Assembly: GCF_900128905.1 (NCBI RefSeq)
Contig: NZ_FQTV01000016.1
Span: 38,606 to 102,605, forward strand
DNA length: 64,000 nucleotides
Source of the DNA: Bacteroides luti
Lineage (GTDB): Bacteria > Bacteroidota > Bacteroidia > Bacteroidales > Bacteroidaceae
Direction of reading: 5' to 3'
Positions 1 to 10,564 of this stretch are shown piece after piece (within the stretch, counting starts at the first letter, position 1; the number at the start of each line of letters is the position of its first letter). Under the pieces are notes generated by a model. The model was given only the letters and a program-made list of their open reading frames with translations, did not search any database and was not told the DNA's origin. A program made the position numbers and the translations under genes.

Positions 1-2
1 TT

Positions 3-947
3 GGCATTGATTATATGCGTGATGTATGGTACTCTTCATCATACTTGCTCGACAGAAAACAATCTATGAACGGTTGTGCTAAAGCTCGCTTCGAGAACTA
101 CAAGATGCAGCCAATTGAGTTTGCATTCAACAAAGAGTTCAAAGGCAAACTTTCTCAATATGGTATCTCTCCTGATCGCCGCACTTCTAGTGGCATAAAG
201 GCAGCTATCATTCGTGAAAAAGGAACCAACGGTGAGCGTGAAATGGCTTACTCATTATATCTTGCCGGATTTGACGTGAAGGACGTTACCATGACCGACC
301 TTATCAGTGGCCGCGAAACATTGGAAGATCTCAATTTGATTGTATTCTGCGGAGGTTTCTCAAACTCAGATGTACTTGGTTCAGCCAAAGGATGGGCCGG
401 AGGATTCTTGTTCAACGAAAAAGCAAAAGCTGCTCTCGACAAGTTCTTCGCTCGTAAAGACACATTAAGTCTTGGTATCTGTAACGGTTGCCAGTTAATG
501 ATTGAACTTGGCTTAATCAATCCTGAACATGAGAAAAAAGCAAAAATGCTGCATAATAACTCTCATAAGTTCGAGTCATGCTTTGTAGGAGTTACTATCC
601 CAACCAACCGCAGCGTAATGTTTGGTTCATTAAGCGGATCTAAACTAGGTATTTGGGTAGCTCATGGTGAAGGTAAGTTCTCATTACCTTATGAAGAAGA
701 TAAGTACAATGTAGTAGCAACATACTCTTATGACGAATATCCAGGTAATCCAAATGGTTCTGATTACAGCGTAGCAGCTCTAGCTTCAGAAGACGGACGT
801 CATCTTGCTATGATGCCTCACTTGGAACGTGCAATCTTCCCTTGGCAGAATGCATATTATCCAGCTGACAGAATAAATAGCGATCAGATCACTCCATGGA
901 TGGAAGCATTTGTTAATGCACGTAAATGGGTTGAAGAACATAAATAA
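3..947 (+). CDS. purL: Phosphoribosylformylglycinamidine synthase, C-terminal part
   Basis: This is the 3' end of a gene that begins before the window; the frame is open from base 3. The product is the large FGAM synthase of purine synthesis, which converts FGAR, glutamine and ATP to FGAM. What is visible is the end of the synthase part followed by the class I glutamine amidotransferase domain. That domain has the nucleophile cysteine in GICNGCQLM and the late catalytic His and Glu in MPHLERAIFPWQ. The fused domain is typical of the long single-chain PurL of proteobacteria and Bacteroidetes. The identification is secure; only the upstream part is missing. A strong terminator follows directly. 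Confidence 0.95.
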   Translation, partial: GIDYMRDVWYSSSYLLDRKQSMNGCAKARFENYKMQPIEFAFNKEFKGKLSQYGISPDRRTSSGIKAAIIREKGTNGEREMAYSLYLAGFDVKDVTMTDLISGRETLEDLNLIVFCGGFSNSDVLGSAKGWAGGFLFNEKAKAALDKFFARKDTLSLGICNGCQLMIELGLINPEHEKKAKMLHNNSHKFESCFVGVTIPTNRSVMFGSLSGSKLGIWVAHGEGKFSLPYEEDKYNVVATYSYDEYPGNPNGSDYSVAALASEDGRHLAMMPHLERAIFPWQNAYYPADRINSDQITPWMEAFVNARKWVEEHK

Positions 948-968
948 AAGCTATATACTTTCAGAGAA

Positions 969-1000
969 GGGCGAAGATTTTAAATCTTCGCCCTTTTTTT
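969..1000 (+). terminator. Rho-independent terminator after purL
   Basis: A 12-bp perfect inverted repeat (gggcgaagattt / aaatcttcgccc) has almost no separate loop and is followed by seven T residues. It lies 21 bp after the purL stop codon. Confidence 0.9.
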
Positions 1001-1210
1001 ACATTCAAACAATACAACTAAAATCAAAGTATACGACAAAAGACAAATATATAACTTATTGATTTTCAAAATAATAACTATTATTTCTCAATTTATAAAT
1101 CAACAACCTTCTCACTTCTTAAATATTTTTACAAATATTATATATAAGTCTTTGAAATATTAACTATTTTTTCGATTTTTGTATACTACGCAGCAAAAGA
1201 CTTCCCACTA

Positions 1211-4200
1211 ATGAAAAACACACTATTTATACTATTATTTTACATTAGTACCTTATGTTCTGCTCAGACATATAAATATATCGGTGTGGAAGATGGGCTA
1301 AGTAACAGGCGTGTATACAGCATCAATAAAGATAAAAAAGGGTACATGTGGTTTGTAACTCAGGAAGGTATAGATAGATATGACGGTACATTCTTCAAAC
1401 ATTACAATTTAATAGCTGGAAACGAAAGTATTAACTCATTTACTGAAATGAATAATCTTTCTATGGACAGAGAAAGAGTTCTTTGGGAAGTAACAAAAAA
1501 CGGACTAATCTTTAAATACAATTTTGATAAGGACTATTTTCAGCTAGTTTTACAATTAAAAAAGAAAGACTTAATAAGTTATACATATATTGATGATAAC
1601 AATAACATCTGGTTATGTACCGACCATAATCAATACTTATTTAATATAGATACTCAAAAATTAATCCCACTTATTAATACCAATAAATACACTATTAATG
1701 ATTTGGTGCAAATAGACGGGAGCACTTATTATATTGGAACTGATAAGGGGGTATATAAAGTTAAATTAATAAATAAGACTTTATTTAAAGTCCATCAAAA
1801 GAAATTAGAAAGCTTACCAGTTCAGGTTAATAAGCTTTATTATCAAAAGAATAAAAAGAAGTTATTCATCGGAAGTTTTAAAAAGGGAATATACGTATTC
1901 GACAGCAGCAAGCAAACGTTACAATTAGTTCCAACCGATATTAATGACATCAGTATTAACTGTATAAAGGAACTAAATGAAAACGAGATTCTTATTGCCA
2001 CAGATGGAGCTGGTGTTTATAAAATGAATACGGATAATTATCTTTCATCTCCTTATATTGTAGCAGATTATAGTAAGCCCAATACTATGAACGGTAACAC
2101 TATAAATGATATATATGTTGATAATGAACAACGTATCTGGCTGGCAAACTACCCTATTGGAATAACTGTAAGATATAACCGATTTCCCAAATATCAATGG
2201 TTTAAACATGCAATTGGAAATAAGAATTCTTTAGCAAACGACCAGGTAAATTCTATCATTGAAGATAAAGACGGTGATTTATGGTTTGCAACCAACAATG
2301 GGATTAGTATTTACTATTCCAAAACAAGTAAATGGGCTCATATACTTAACGATTCAGATAATAGATCGATTAAGAAAAATCATGTTTATACTACTCTTTG
2401 TGAAGTATCTCCCGGTATTATATGGGCTGGAGGATATACTTCAGATATTTATATTATCAATAAGCGTAGTCTGAAGGTAAGTTTATTTTCTCCTTCAAAT
2501 TATGGAGAAAACGATTTTCAGCCAGATAAGCACATTAATTCAATTATAAAAGACAGTAATGGATGCATTTGGTTAGGCGGTTATTACAGTCTGAAATGCG
2601 TTGACTTAAAGAATAAAAAGATTCGCAAATATCCATCAATAAATTCAGTAAATATAGTTCTAGAAAAAGATACTAATCATATATGGGTAGGTTGTTCTAA
2701 CTGGTTAATTCTACTAAACAAAAAAAATGGTAAAATTAAACGAATAGAGATACCAAAGAAAGCATATATATATACTCTTCATCAAGAGAAAAACGGCTTG
2801 CTATATATTGGTACCTGTGATTCCGGAATGCTAGTATACAACAGTAAGACTAATTCTTTTATCAGTTATAACAGGGAAAACAACACACTTATGTCGGATA
2901 ATGTTTATACAATATTATCCAACCAAAAAGGCACTCTATTTCTAAGTACCGAAAATAGTTTGGTACGTTTTAATATTTCAAAAAGAAACTTCAAAAACTG
3001 GACAAAAGGACAAGGATTGGTTTTAAAGCATTTTAATCCAACATCGGGTACATATAGACAAAACAGAACCTTTGTTTTTGGAAGTTCAGAAGGAGCAATA
3101 GAATTTGATGAGACAACCAAACTACCTCAAAATTATTCTTCTAAGCTGGTATTCAGTAATTTTACTCTTTTCTATAAAACAGTATCTGTCGATGATTCTA
3201 ATTCTCCTTTAAAACAAAACATTGATGAAGCAAAAAGAATAGATTTAAATTATGACCAAAACATTTTCTCATTCTTCTTAGCTTCGATTAATTACGATTA
3301 CCCTTCTAACATTCTATATTCATGGAATTTGGAAGGATTTTATGATAAATGGAGCAAACCTACTTATGACAATGTAATTCGCTACACAAATATTAGCCCG
3401 GGAAATTACATCCTTCGTGTACGTTCTATCTCAGAAGACAACTTGCATATAATAGATGAAAAAAGTATTGAGATAGTAATCCACCCTCCATTTTGGGGAA
3501 CTATCTGGGCTAAATTATTGTATATCGTCATTTTCGGCCTAATAGTATGGGACTTTATGCAACATTACAATACGTATAAAGAGCAAAAGGCATCTACCGA
3601 CAAGATTCGTTTCTTTATTAACACAGCACATGACATCCGGACACCGCTATCTTTAATAAAAGCTCCTCTGGACGATTTGGCTGAAAAAGAAGAACTGTCA
3701 CTTGAAGGAAAAACCAAATTAGACACTGCTGTAAGGAATACAAATTCTCTATATCAGCTAATAACAAATCTGATTAATTTTGAAAAAGCAGAAATATACT
3801 CGTCAAGAATGCATGTAAATGAATATGAGATATTCACATTTTTGGATGAGATTATTAAAACTTTCCAGCCATATGTTGATTCAAAACATATAGAGCTTAC
3901 TTACGAAAGTAATTTCCGTTTCTTAAATGTGTGGTTCGATAAAGAAAAGATGGAATCTATTGTTAGAAACCTACTATCAAATGCAATTAAATATACGCCC
4001 AATAACGGGAAAATAAAAGTAATAGCTTTCAGCAATCCTGATTACTGGGGATTTGAAATCAGTGATAGCGGAATAGGCATACCCGAAGAAGAACAAAAGA
4101 AACTGTTTAAGTTATTTGTTCGTGGTAGTAATGCTATAAATTCGAAGATTACAGGTAGCGGAATTGGATTACTGATGGTTAGAAAATTAGTACAGCTGCA

Positions 4201-5173
4201 TAAAGGAACCATCAGTCTGAAAAGCAAAATAAACAGCGGTTCTTCTTTCAGAGTATCTTTTCCACAAGGGCATAAACACTTTAAAAAGCACCATTTGGAA
4301 TGGAATCACGAATCAATATCCGATTCTGATACTTTATTCACAAGTTTCAAAACAAAGGCCGGAGAAGTTTTACCACCATCGATTCCTCTTAACAGCATGG
4401 ATTCTCCTTCACAAAGAATCTTGATTGTGGAAGATAACGACGATATGAGAAATTATTTGCAGCATACCCTTGCCGACATATATTATACCTTTGTGGCAAG
4501 TGACGGAAAAATTGGATGGGATATTGTACAAAATATAAAACCAGATCTGGTTATTTCAGACATTATGATGCCAAATATGAATGGTGACGAATTATGTTCC
4601 AGAATAAAGAGTGATATCAACACATCACATATCCCTGTAATTCTGCTAACAGCACTCAATGACAAGAGCAATATTATCCGAGGATTAAAATATGGCGCAG
4701 ATGAGTATATTACTAAGCCTTTTGACATATCAATACTAAAAGCTACAATCATAAACATTCTAAGTAATCGTGCAGTGCTAAAGAATAGTTTTTCTAAATT
4801 AGAACTAAAAAATACAGATGAATCAATCAACTATGCTTCAGAACTTGACCGCGAGTTTATGAATAAAGTGAAAGATATTATAGAAAAGAATTTATCGGAT
4901 TCAAACTTTAATGTAGATGTATTATGCAGCGCTCTAAATATGAGTCGTTCTAGTTTTTATAGTAAAATTAAAGCTTTAACAGACCAGGCTCCGGCTGACT
5001 TTATAAGGTCAATACGGCTTGCCCGTGCAGCGAAACTGCTTAGAAGTAAAAGGTTAAACATCACAGAAGTTGCAGATATGACAGGTTTTAGTGATGCCAA
5101 ATATTTCAGGGAAGTTTTTAAAAAGCATTATAAAATGAATCCAAGTAAATACATGAATGAAGATCAAGTATAG
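1211..5173 (+). CDS. Hybrid two-component system sensor/regulator (HTCS), orphan
   Basis: A 1320-residue one-protein two-component system. In order it has a signal peptide (about 1-18), periplasmic two-component-regulator propeller repeats (about 20-690), a Y_Y_Y domain (about 700-760), one membrane segment (about 762-785), HisKA with the phosphorylated His at 807 (AHDIRTPL), a HATPase domain with N, G1 and G2 boxes, a receiver domain with the acceptor Asp at 1117 (SDIMMPN), and an AraC-type DNA-binding domain from about 1215 to the end. In Bacteroides such proteins sense oligosaccharides in the periplasm and switch on polysaccharide-use loci. No susC/susD pair lies next to it; the only carbohydrate gene beside it is the convergent GHL10-like gene. 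The ligand is unknown. Confidence 0.93.
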   Translation: MKNTLFILLFYISTLCSAQTYKYIGVEDGLSNRRVYSINKDKKGYMWFVTQEGIDRYDGTFFKHYNLIAGNESINSFTEMNNLSMDRERVLWEVTKNGLIFKYNFDKDYFQLVLQLKKKDLISYTYIDDNNNIWLCTDHNQYLFNIDTQKLIPLINTNKYTINDLVQIDGSTYYIGTDKGVYKVKLINKTLFKVHQKKLESLPVQVNKLYYQKNKKKLFIGSFKKGIYVFDSSKQTLQLVPTDINDISINCIKELNENEILIATDGAGVYKMNTDNYLSSPYIVADYSKPNTMNGNTINDIYVDNEQRIWLANYPIGITVRYNRFPKYQWFKHAIGNKNSLANDQVNSIIEDKDGDLWFATNNGISIYYSKTSKWAHILNDSDNRSIKKNHVYTTLCEVSPGIIWAGGYTSDIYIINKRSLKVSLFSPSNYGENDFQPDKHINSIIKDSNGCIWLGGYYSLKCVDLKNKKIRKYPSINSVNIVLEKDTNHIWVGCSNWLILLNKKNGKIKRIEIPKKAYIYTLHQEKNGLLYIGTCDSGMLVYNSKTNSFISYNRENNTLMSDNVYTILSNQKGTLFLSTENSLVRFNISKRNFKNWTKGQGLVLKHFNPTSGTYRQNRTFVFGSSEGAIEFDETTKLPQNYSSKLVFSNFTLFYKTVSVDDSNSPLKQNIDEAKRIDLNYDQNIFSFFLASINYDYPSNILYSWNLEGFYDKWSKPTYDNVIRYTNISPGNYILRVRSISEDNLHIIDEKSIEIVIHPPFWGTIWAKLLYIVIFGLIVWDFMQHYNTYKEQKASTDKIRFFINTAHDIRTPLSLIKAPLDDLAEKEELSLEGKTKLDTAVRNTNSLYQLITNLINFEKAEIYSSRMHVNEYEIFTFLDEIIKTFQPYVDSKHIELTYESNFRFLNVWFDKEKMESIVRNLLSNAIKYTPNNGKIKVIAFSNPDYWGFEISDSGIGIPEEEQKKLFKLFVRGSNAINSKITGSGIGLLMVRKLVQLHKGTISLKSKINSGSSFRVSFPQGHKHFKKHHLEWNHESISDSDTLFTSFKTKAGEVLPPSIPLNSMDSPSQRILIVEDNDDMRNYLQHTLADIYYTFVASDGKIGWDIVQNIKPDLVISDIMMPNMNGDELCSRIKSDINTSHIPVILLTALNDKSNIIRGLKYGADEYITKPFDISILKATIINILSNRAVLKNSFSKLELKNTDESINYASELDREFMNKVKDIIEKNLSDSNFNVDVLCSALNMSRSSFYSKIKALTDQAPADFIRSIRLARAAKLLRSKRLNITEVADMTGFSDAKYFREVFKKHYKMNPSKYMNEDQV

Positions 5174-5184
5174 GCACACTATAA

Positions 5185-5221
5185 AAAATGGGACTGTTCC
5201 GCATTTGAACAATCCCATTTT
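5185..5221. terminator. Bidirectional terminator between convergent genes
   Basis: An inverted repeat (aaaatgggactgttc / gaacaatcccatttt, one mismatch) has A- and T-rich flanks on both sides. It lies between the convergent HTCS gene and the GHL10-like gene and probably serves both. Confidence 0.7.
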
Positions 5222-5256
5222 AGCATATCCCATTTATAGTATACCCTAAATACTTC

Positions 5257-6768
5257 TCAGAGTTTTATCTTTTTGCTTTTCATTTTTGATTCATTATGCA
5301 ACCTGTCGAGTGCTGTTACTACGTAACGATACTTCACCTTACCCGTATCATAAGGCAGTTTATAATAGCAAGTTCTTGTCACAGCTACTATCTTTGAAGG
5401 ATCATCAAGATTCACTTTTTCCTTATTTTCAAAACGATAAACACAATAGTTAAATGCTTTATCCATTTCATCCTTAGCTTTTGGTTCTTTCCACATCAGA
5501 ATATAGCCATCCTCAGTCCAGATTGCTTTCAAACCTCCTACATTTTTGGGAGCCTTATCATCCATAAAGGTAAATACAGGAGGAAGAGCCGGATAACATT
5601 GATAAGTATTAGCTAAAACAGTCAACGAGTTACCAGGATTACCAAGTAAGGCTTTTCCACTCCAGAAACAATTTCCCATCACATTAGGAGTAGTACGTGA
5701 TAGTTGCATTTTTCTTGGGAGCTGATTTATATCCGGTTTATTAAGGTCTGCAAATTTAGCAGTACGTTCTATATCTTGTCCAATAAAGAAAGGACGATCG
5801 TATGAATAAGTAGCCCACCAATTCACTAAAGTTTCATGATCAGCTGCTTTGTTTCCTATTTCCCAATATATTTGTGGAATATTATAATCTACCCAACCAT
5901 TGCGAATCCACAGAAGCACATCGGCATACAGTTCATCATAGTTTTGCAAACCATTAGTCTCACTACCTATACCATCCAGCGTATTCTTTTTATTGCGATA
6001 AATACCAAAAGGAGAAACACCAAACTTCACCCATGGCTTTGTTTCGCGTATAGTTTCATGTAATTCTCTAATCAGGCAACTAACATTATTTCTACGCCAA
6101 TTGTCTTTCTGACCTTCAAAGCCACTAGGAACACCATAGGTCTGAAATGCCTCTTCGTCAGAAAATTCTTTTCCTGCAATAGGATAAGGATAGAAATAAT
6201 CGTCCATGTGAATTGCGTCTACATCATAACGAGACACAATATCTTTCATCACTTTATTTATAAATTCACGAGATTGAGGTAATCCTGGGTTAAAGAAGCG
6301 TTGATTGCCATATACAACAAACCACTCCGGATGTTGATAGTAAATATGTGTTGGAGCCAACTTTGAACTAATATTCAATTGTACACGGTAAGGATTAACC
6401 CATGCATGAAACTCCATACCTCTCTTATGACATTCATCTATAACAAAAGCCATTGGATCAAAATCATCGGATGGTTCTACACCTTGAGTTCCTGTAAGGA
6501 AACGGCTCCAAGGTTCTAATTTGGAAGGATAAAACGCATCCGCTTCGGGACGAACCTGAAACAAGACAGCATTGATTCCTGCCTTTTGGAAAGTGTTGAG
6601 TTGACCAATCAGGTAGGTTTTAAATTCGTTTGTTGATTTTCCGGTATAATCTCCGTTGATAGTGTGTAACCATACTCCTCGAAATTCGCGTTTCGGCAAA
6701 TTATGTGCAATAGTGTAGAGCGAACAGCAAACCATCAGGAAGGTTGCCAAAAAAGTCTTTATCTTCAT
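5257..6768 (-). CDS. GHL10-family (DUF187) glycoside hydrolase-like protein
   Basis: A 503-residue secreted or periplasmic protein with a hydrophobic signal peptide (about 1-21). The body is a predicted TIM barrel of the glycosyl hydrolase-like 10 family. It opens with the FRGVWLHT segment common to the family, then has FHAWVNPYR and, later, VDAIHMDDYFYPYP with acidic residues where the barrel active site would be. The C-terminal 110 residues look like a beta-rich fibronectin-type domain (TALDRLHNES). Family members cleave or bind cell-wall or other polysaccharides, but few have been characterised, so the substrate is unknown. A paralogue lies on the other side of uvrA. The first ATG is kept because the signal peptide begins there. 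Confidence 0.85.
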   Translation of the reverse strand: MKIKTFLATFLMVCCSLYTIAHNLPKREFRGVWLHTINGDYTGKSTNEFKTYLIGQLNTFQKAGINAVLFQVRPEADAFYPSKLEPWSRFLTGTQGVEPSDDFDPMAFVIDECHKRGMEFHAWVNPYRVQLNISSKLAPTHIYYQHPEWFVVYGNQRFFNPGLPQSREFINKVMKDIVSRYDVDAIHMDDYFYPYPIAGKEFSDEEAFQTYGVPSGFEGQKDNWRRNNVSCLIRELHETIRETKPWVKFGVSPFGIYRNKKNTLDGIGSETNGLQNYDELYADVLLWIRNGWVDYNIPQIYWEIGNKAADHETLVNWWATYSYDRPFFIGQDIERTAKFADLNKPDINQLPRKMQLSRTTPNVMGNCFWSGKALLGNPGNSLTVLANTYQCYPALPPVFTFMDDKAPKNVGGLKAIWTEDGYILMWKEPKAKDEMDKAFNYCVYRFENKEKVNLDDPSKIVAVTRTCYYKLPYDTGKVKYRYVVTALDRLHNESKMKSKKIKL

Positions 6769-6797
6769 TCTTATAGTTTTGTTATGTTATACACATA

Positions 6798-6828
6798 CAA
6801 AGATATGTAATATTTTGTATTTATCAAG
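6798..6828 (-). promoter_or_regulatory. Bacteroides-type promoter for the GHL10-like gene
   Basis: Read on the minus strand this is CTTG, 19 bp, then TATCTTTG, an exact TAnnTTTG -7 box with a near-consensus -33 box. It is placed about 30 bp before the start codon. Confidence 0.6.
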
Positions 6829-6871
6829 TTGACAACTACCTTAATAAATTAATGATTCATATAAGCATTCC

Positions 6872-6902
6872 TTTGCACTATGCCGTTTTTTATTTACTTT
6901 TG
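6872..6902 (+). promoter_or_regulatory. Bacteroides-type promoter for uvrA
   Basis: TTTG, exactly 19 bp, then TACTTTTG, both consensus. Transcription would begin near 6909, inside the first codons of the longest possible reading frame, so this promoter argues for the uvrA start at 6924. Confidence 0.75.
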
Positions 6903-6923
6903 CAGATTCTTTCAAAACAGCTT

Positions 6924-9704
6924 ATGTCTCAAGAAAAATATATATCTGTAAAAGGTGCACGCGTCAATAATCTAAAGAATATTGATGTAGATATTCCTCG
7001 CAATAAATTAGTTGTAATCACAGGATTGTCCGGCTCAGGAAAGTCATCACTTGCTTTCGATACGCTTTATGCGGAAGGGCAAAGACGATATGTGGAAAGT
7101 CTAAACAGCTACGCACGTCAGTTTTTGGGAAGAATGACAAAGCCCGAATGCGACTTTATTAAAGGTATCCCTCCCGCCATCGCTATTGAACAAAAAGTAA
7201 ATAGTCGGAATCCTCGCTCTACAGTAGGAACTTCAACTGAAATATATGAATATCTGCGTTTGCTTTATGCCCGCATAGGAAAAACTTATTCACCCATATC
7301 CGGTACTCTTGTAAAAAAGCATCAGGTTGAAGACATCATCAGCTGTATGCTTTCATATCCGGAAGGAACACGTTACGTAATTCTCACTCCCATCCTTTTA
7401 CGCAAAGGAAGAACAATGAAAGAGCAACTCGAAATGGACCTTAAACAAGGGTTTAACAGAGTTGAATTAAATGGAGAGACTGTACGTATTGATGACTTGC
7501 TAAAGAAGCAGGACATTGAAACTGAAAATGAAATCTATTTGCTTGTAGATAGATTAGTATGCGATAAATCTAAAGACAGCATTAGCCGTTTGACCGATTC
7601 TGTTGAAACTGCTTTCTATGAAGGTAGTGGGAACTGCATGTTGCGTTTCTATCTGGAAGAAGGACCGATTGTACATTCTTTCAGTAAAAAGTTTGAAGCT
7701 GATGGCATTGTTTTTGAAGAACCCACCGACCACATGTTTAGCTTTAACTCTCCTATTGGTGCTTGTCCTAAGTGCGAAGGTTTCGGTAAAGTAATAGGTA
7801 TAGATGAAGGTCTGGTTGTTCCTAACCGTTCACTTAGCATTTATGATGGTGCTGTAGTTTGCTGGAGAGGTGAGAAAATGGGAGAATGGAAAGATGAATT
7901 TATACGTTCCGTTGCTAAATATAACTTTCCTATTTTTGTTCCATACTATGAACTAACCAAGGATCAAAAAGATTTATTATGGAAAGGAAGTAAAAATGTT
8001 CATGGTATTGACGAATTCTTTGAGATGCTTGAAAAGAATCAATATAAAATTCAATATCGTGTAATGTTGGCTCGTTATCGGGGAAAAACTTACTGCCCCG
8101 ACTGTAATGGAACCAGATTAAAGAAAGAAGCTGGTTATGTAAAAATAGGCAATTGCTCAATTTCAGAGTTAGTAGATCTTCCAATACACGATTTAAAAAG
8201 ATTCTTCGACAATCTTTCTCTTGATGAACACGAAGCTGCTATAGCCAAGCGAATCCTGACAGAGATAAATAACCGCATCACATTCCTTATAGATGTAGGT
8301 TTAGGATATCTTACACTCAATCGCTTAAGTAATTCATTATCCGGAGGAGAAAGTCAACGAATCAATCTGGCTACTTCCTTAGGCAGCAGTTTAGTTGGCT
8401 CTCTTTATATTCTTGACGAGCCAAGTATCGGACTCCACTCACGAGATACTGATCGCCTTATTAAAGTTCTTCGTCAGCTGCAGGAATTAGGTAACACTGT
8501 TGTAGTGGTGGAACATGACGAAGAAATTATCCGTGCAGCCGATTATATAATCGACGTAGGTCCAAAAGCTGGACGTCTGGGAGGAGAGATCGTTTATCAC
8601 GGAGATATGAAAAATCTTAAAAAAGGAAGCAATAGTTATACCGTTAAATATCTGCTTGGAGAAGAAACAATAAACGTTCCTGCCTTTCATCGTCCATGGA
8701 ACAATTACATAGAGGTTATTGGTGCCAGGGAAAACAACCTGAAAGGAATTAATGTCATTTTCCCATTGAATGTAATGACTGTGGTTACCGGCGTTAGTGG
8801 TTCGGGAAAATCAACACTGGTTCGTGATATCTTTTATCGGGCATTGAAACGGGAATACAGTGAAATAAGCGAACGTCCGGGAGAATTTATTTCTCTTGAC
8901 GGAGATATTAATATGGTTAAGAACATAGAATTCGTAGACCAAAACCCAATAGGGAAGTCTTCCCGTTCTAATCCTGTGACTTATATCAAAGCATACGATG
9001 AAATCCGAAAATTATGGGCAGAACAACCATTGGCCAAGCTTATGGGATATTCAGCTTCGCACTTCTCTTTTAACACTGAAGGTGGTCGATGCGAAGAATG
9101 TAAAGGAGACGGTACCATTACTGTTGAAATGCAATTCATGGCCGACTTAGTGCTTGAATGTGAAAGCTGCCACGGAAAACGATTTAAATCAGAGACACTG
9201 GAAGTTAAGTACAAGGACATAAACATTTACGATGTACTTGAAATGACAGTCGATCAGGCAGTTGAATTCTTTGCTGAAAACGGGCAAAAAAAGATTGTAA
9301 AGAAGCTTTCTTCTCTTCAGGCTGTTGGACTGGGATACATTAAACTCGGTCAATCTTCATCCACTCTTTCCGGTGGAGAGAATCAGCGCGTTAAGCTTGC
9401 TTACTTCCTAAGTCAGGAAAAAGCATACCCTACTATCTTTGTCTTCGACGAACCAACAACAGGGTTGCATTTCCATGATATTAAGAAACTACTGGAAGCT
9501 TTTGATGCATTAATCGCAAGAGGACATACCGTTGTTATCATTGAGCACAATATGGATGTTATTAAATGTGCAGATTATATTATTGATCTTGGCCCTGAAG
9601 GTGGAAATATGGGAGGTAACTTAGTTTGTTGTGGAACTCCTGAGAAGGTAGCTAAATGTGCAGCTTCATACACCGGCCAGTTCCTTGCAGAGAAGCTTCA
9701 GTAA
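6924..9704 (+). CDS. uvrA: Excinuclease ABC subunit A (UvrA)
   Basis: A 926-residue damage-recognition ATPase of nucleotide excision repair. It has two ABC modules, each split by inserts. Walker A of the first is GLSGSGKSS (34-42) and of the second GVSGSGKST. Signature motifs are LSGGESQR and LSGGENQR. Zinc-binding cysteines appear in CPKCEGFGK with CPDCNGTR, and in CEECKGDG with CESCHGKR. The reading frame is open back to an ATG at 6852, but a consensus promoter lies within that extension and the family begins at about [18 protein letters not shown], so 6924 is chosen. Bacteroides genomes often carry two UvrA paralogues; which of the two this is cannot be told here. Confidence 0.95.
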   Translation: MSQEKYISVKGARVNNLKNIDVDIPRNKLVVITGLSGSGKSSLAFDTLYAEGQRRYVESLNSYARQFLGRMTKPECDFIKGIPPAIAIEQKVNSRNPRSTVGTSTEIYEYLRLLYARIGKTYSPISGTLVKKHQVEDIISCMLSYPEGTRYVILTPILLRKGRTMKEQLEMDLKQGFNRVELNGETVRIDDLLKKQDIETENEIYLLVDRLVCDKSKDSISRLTDSVETAFYEGSGNCMLRFYLEEGPIVHSFSKKFEADGIVFEEPTDHMFSFNSPIGACPKCEGFGKVIGIDEGLVVPNRSLSIYDGAVVCWRGEKMGEWKDEFIRSVAKYNFPIFVPYYELTKDQKDLLWKGSKNVHGIDEFFEMLEKNQYKIQYRVMLARYRGKTYCPDCNGTRLKKEAGYVKIGNCSISELVDLPIHDLKRFFDNLSLDEHEAAIAKRILTEINNRITFLIDVGLGYLTLNRLSNSLSGGESQRINLATSLGSSLVGSLYILDEPSIGLHSRDTDRLIKVLRQLQELGNTVVVVEHDEEIIRAADYIIDVGPKAGRLGGEIVYHGDMKNLKKGSNSYTVKYLLGEETINVPAFHRPWNNYIEVIGARENNLKGINVIFPLNVMTVVTGVSGSGKSTLVRDIFYRALKREYSEISERPGEFISLDGDINMVKNIEFVDQNPIGKSSRSNPVTYIKAYDEIRKLWAEQPLAKLMGYSASHFSFNTEGGRCEECKGDGTITVEMQFMADLVLECESCHGKRFKSETLEVKYKDINIYDVLEMTVDQAVEFFAENGQKKIVKKLSSLQAVGLGYIKLGQSSSTLSGGENQRVKLAYFLSQEKAYPTIFVFDEPTTGLHFHDIKKLLEAFDALIARGHTVVIIEHNMDVIKCADYIIDLGPEGGNMGGNLVCCGTPEKVAKCAASYTGQFLAEKLQ

Positions 9705-9731
9705 AACGAGGATGAAAAGAGGTTGACTTAA

Positions 9732-9953
9732 AAGTGATGTGACCCCCAAAAGTTGGGCATGTTAAACGTTAAATATTTTGGTAAAGAGTTCGGTATTGTA
9801 CCGGACTCTTCCCTTTTAATCTAATTTTGATTATTATAATAGTCAATATATTCCTCCAAAGCCTTTATAAAAGCTTCTACAGTTCCAAAACCTTCGGTAT
9901 ACAGAAGTTAAAGTGCACCCCAAAAGTTTAAGCCTAACTTTTGGAGTGCACTT
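9732..9953 (-). mobile_element. Decayed IS3-family insertion sequence, internally deleted
   Basis: About 220 bp between uvrA and the barrel gene hold the two ends of an IS3/IS150-like element and little else. One end (9732-9757) contains gacccccaaaagttgggc and the other (9911-9953) contains gcaccccaaaagtt, and both carry the CCCCAAAAGTT core of the terminal repeats. Between them, on the minus strand, is the C-terminal tail of a transposase. Most of the transposase is gone. The second end is itself an 18-bp inverted repeat with one mismatch around a 7-bp loop, which could suggest two abutting ends. The exact borders and target duplication are uncertain. Confidence 0.65.
9769..9908 (-). pseudogene. 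IS3-family transposase (OrfB), C-terminal fragment with frameshift
   Basis: Translating the minus strand gives the DDE integrase tail, with EAFIKALEEYIDYYNNQ typical of IS3-family OrfB. A stop follows in that frame, and the tail continues in another frame as RLKGKSPVQYRTLYQNI and a stop. The conserved tail therefore spans a small deletion that shifts the frame. Only about 45 of the usual 280 or more residues remain, so the gene is dead. Confidence 0.75.
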
Positions 9954-10068
9954 CACTATTAATAAACCAATATAAAGGGATTTTTCAAAATTGAGTTTCA
10001 GTCTATAAGATTCTCAATTCAAAAATTCTGCTTTTACACAGTCTTTACTATTTTTCAAAACCGGTTTC

Positions 10069-10557
10069 TTAAAAATAGAATCCAAATCCTATTTTCACAC
10101 CAAACTTACTATAGTCCTGGTCAGTCAGACTTTGGTTATAATACATAGCAGGTTCCACAGTTACTGTGCGACTCAGGAAAAAGGCATATCCAACTTCTGC
10201 ACCAAGGGTTGCATCATTCTTATGCCCACCGGTGTAGAAATCATAATTATCATATTTAAACTTTGATCCAATATAAATACCAGTCTGATCAAAGTAATAA
10301 CGAACACCAGCTCCCAAAGAAGTTCTATCATCTCCCCTATCTTTAATATCTGCTCCGGCATTAATAAGCAAAGCAAAATTATCCATTAAAAAAACGCCAC
10401 CTTCAGCTTCAAATCCTAACGAGAATTTTTCCTGACCACTATAAGACATACCGAGACCTGTAATTGAAGGTGTTATTAACCATTTATTCTGTTCAAATTG
10501 CGCTTGTGCAGTAACAGTACATAATAAAACTGCAATACAAATAAGTAATTTTTTCAT
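10069..10557 (-). CDS. Small outer-membrane beta-barrel protein
   Basis: A 162-residue protein with a clear signal peptide ending in AQA (about 1-20). The rest has alternating hydrophobic and polar residues, many Gly and aromatic residues, and a terminal phenylalanine (GFGFYF), all typical of an eight-stranded OmpA/OmpW-like barrel. The frame stays open upstream, but that extension runs through the neighbouring gene and has no signal peptide, so MKKLLICI at 10557 is chosen. It starts 7 bp after the end of the small membrane protein gene on the same strand, so the two are probably co-transcribed. The ligand or role is unknown. Confidence 0.8.
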   Translation of the reverse strand: MKKLLICIAVLLCTVTAQAQFEQNKWLITPSITGLGMSYSGQEKFSLGFEAEGGVFLMDNFALLINAGADIKDRGDDRTSLGAGVRYYFDQTGIYIGSKFKYDNYDFYTGGHKNDATLGAEVGYAFFLSRTVTVEPAMYYNQSLTDQDYSKFGVKIGFGFYF

Positions 10558-10564
10558 TTTATAT

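Noticed and set aside
4483..4830. A 115-codon antisense frame inside the HTCS gene
   Set aside because: It is a shadow of the receiver domain coding frame, without start signals.
9911..9953. Reading the hairpin only as a terminator for uvrA
   Set aside because: It has no T-run and its arms match the IS end core at 9741, so an IS end explains it better.
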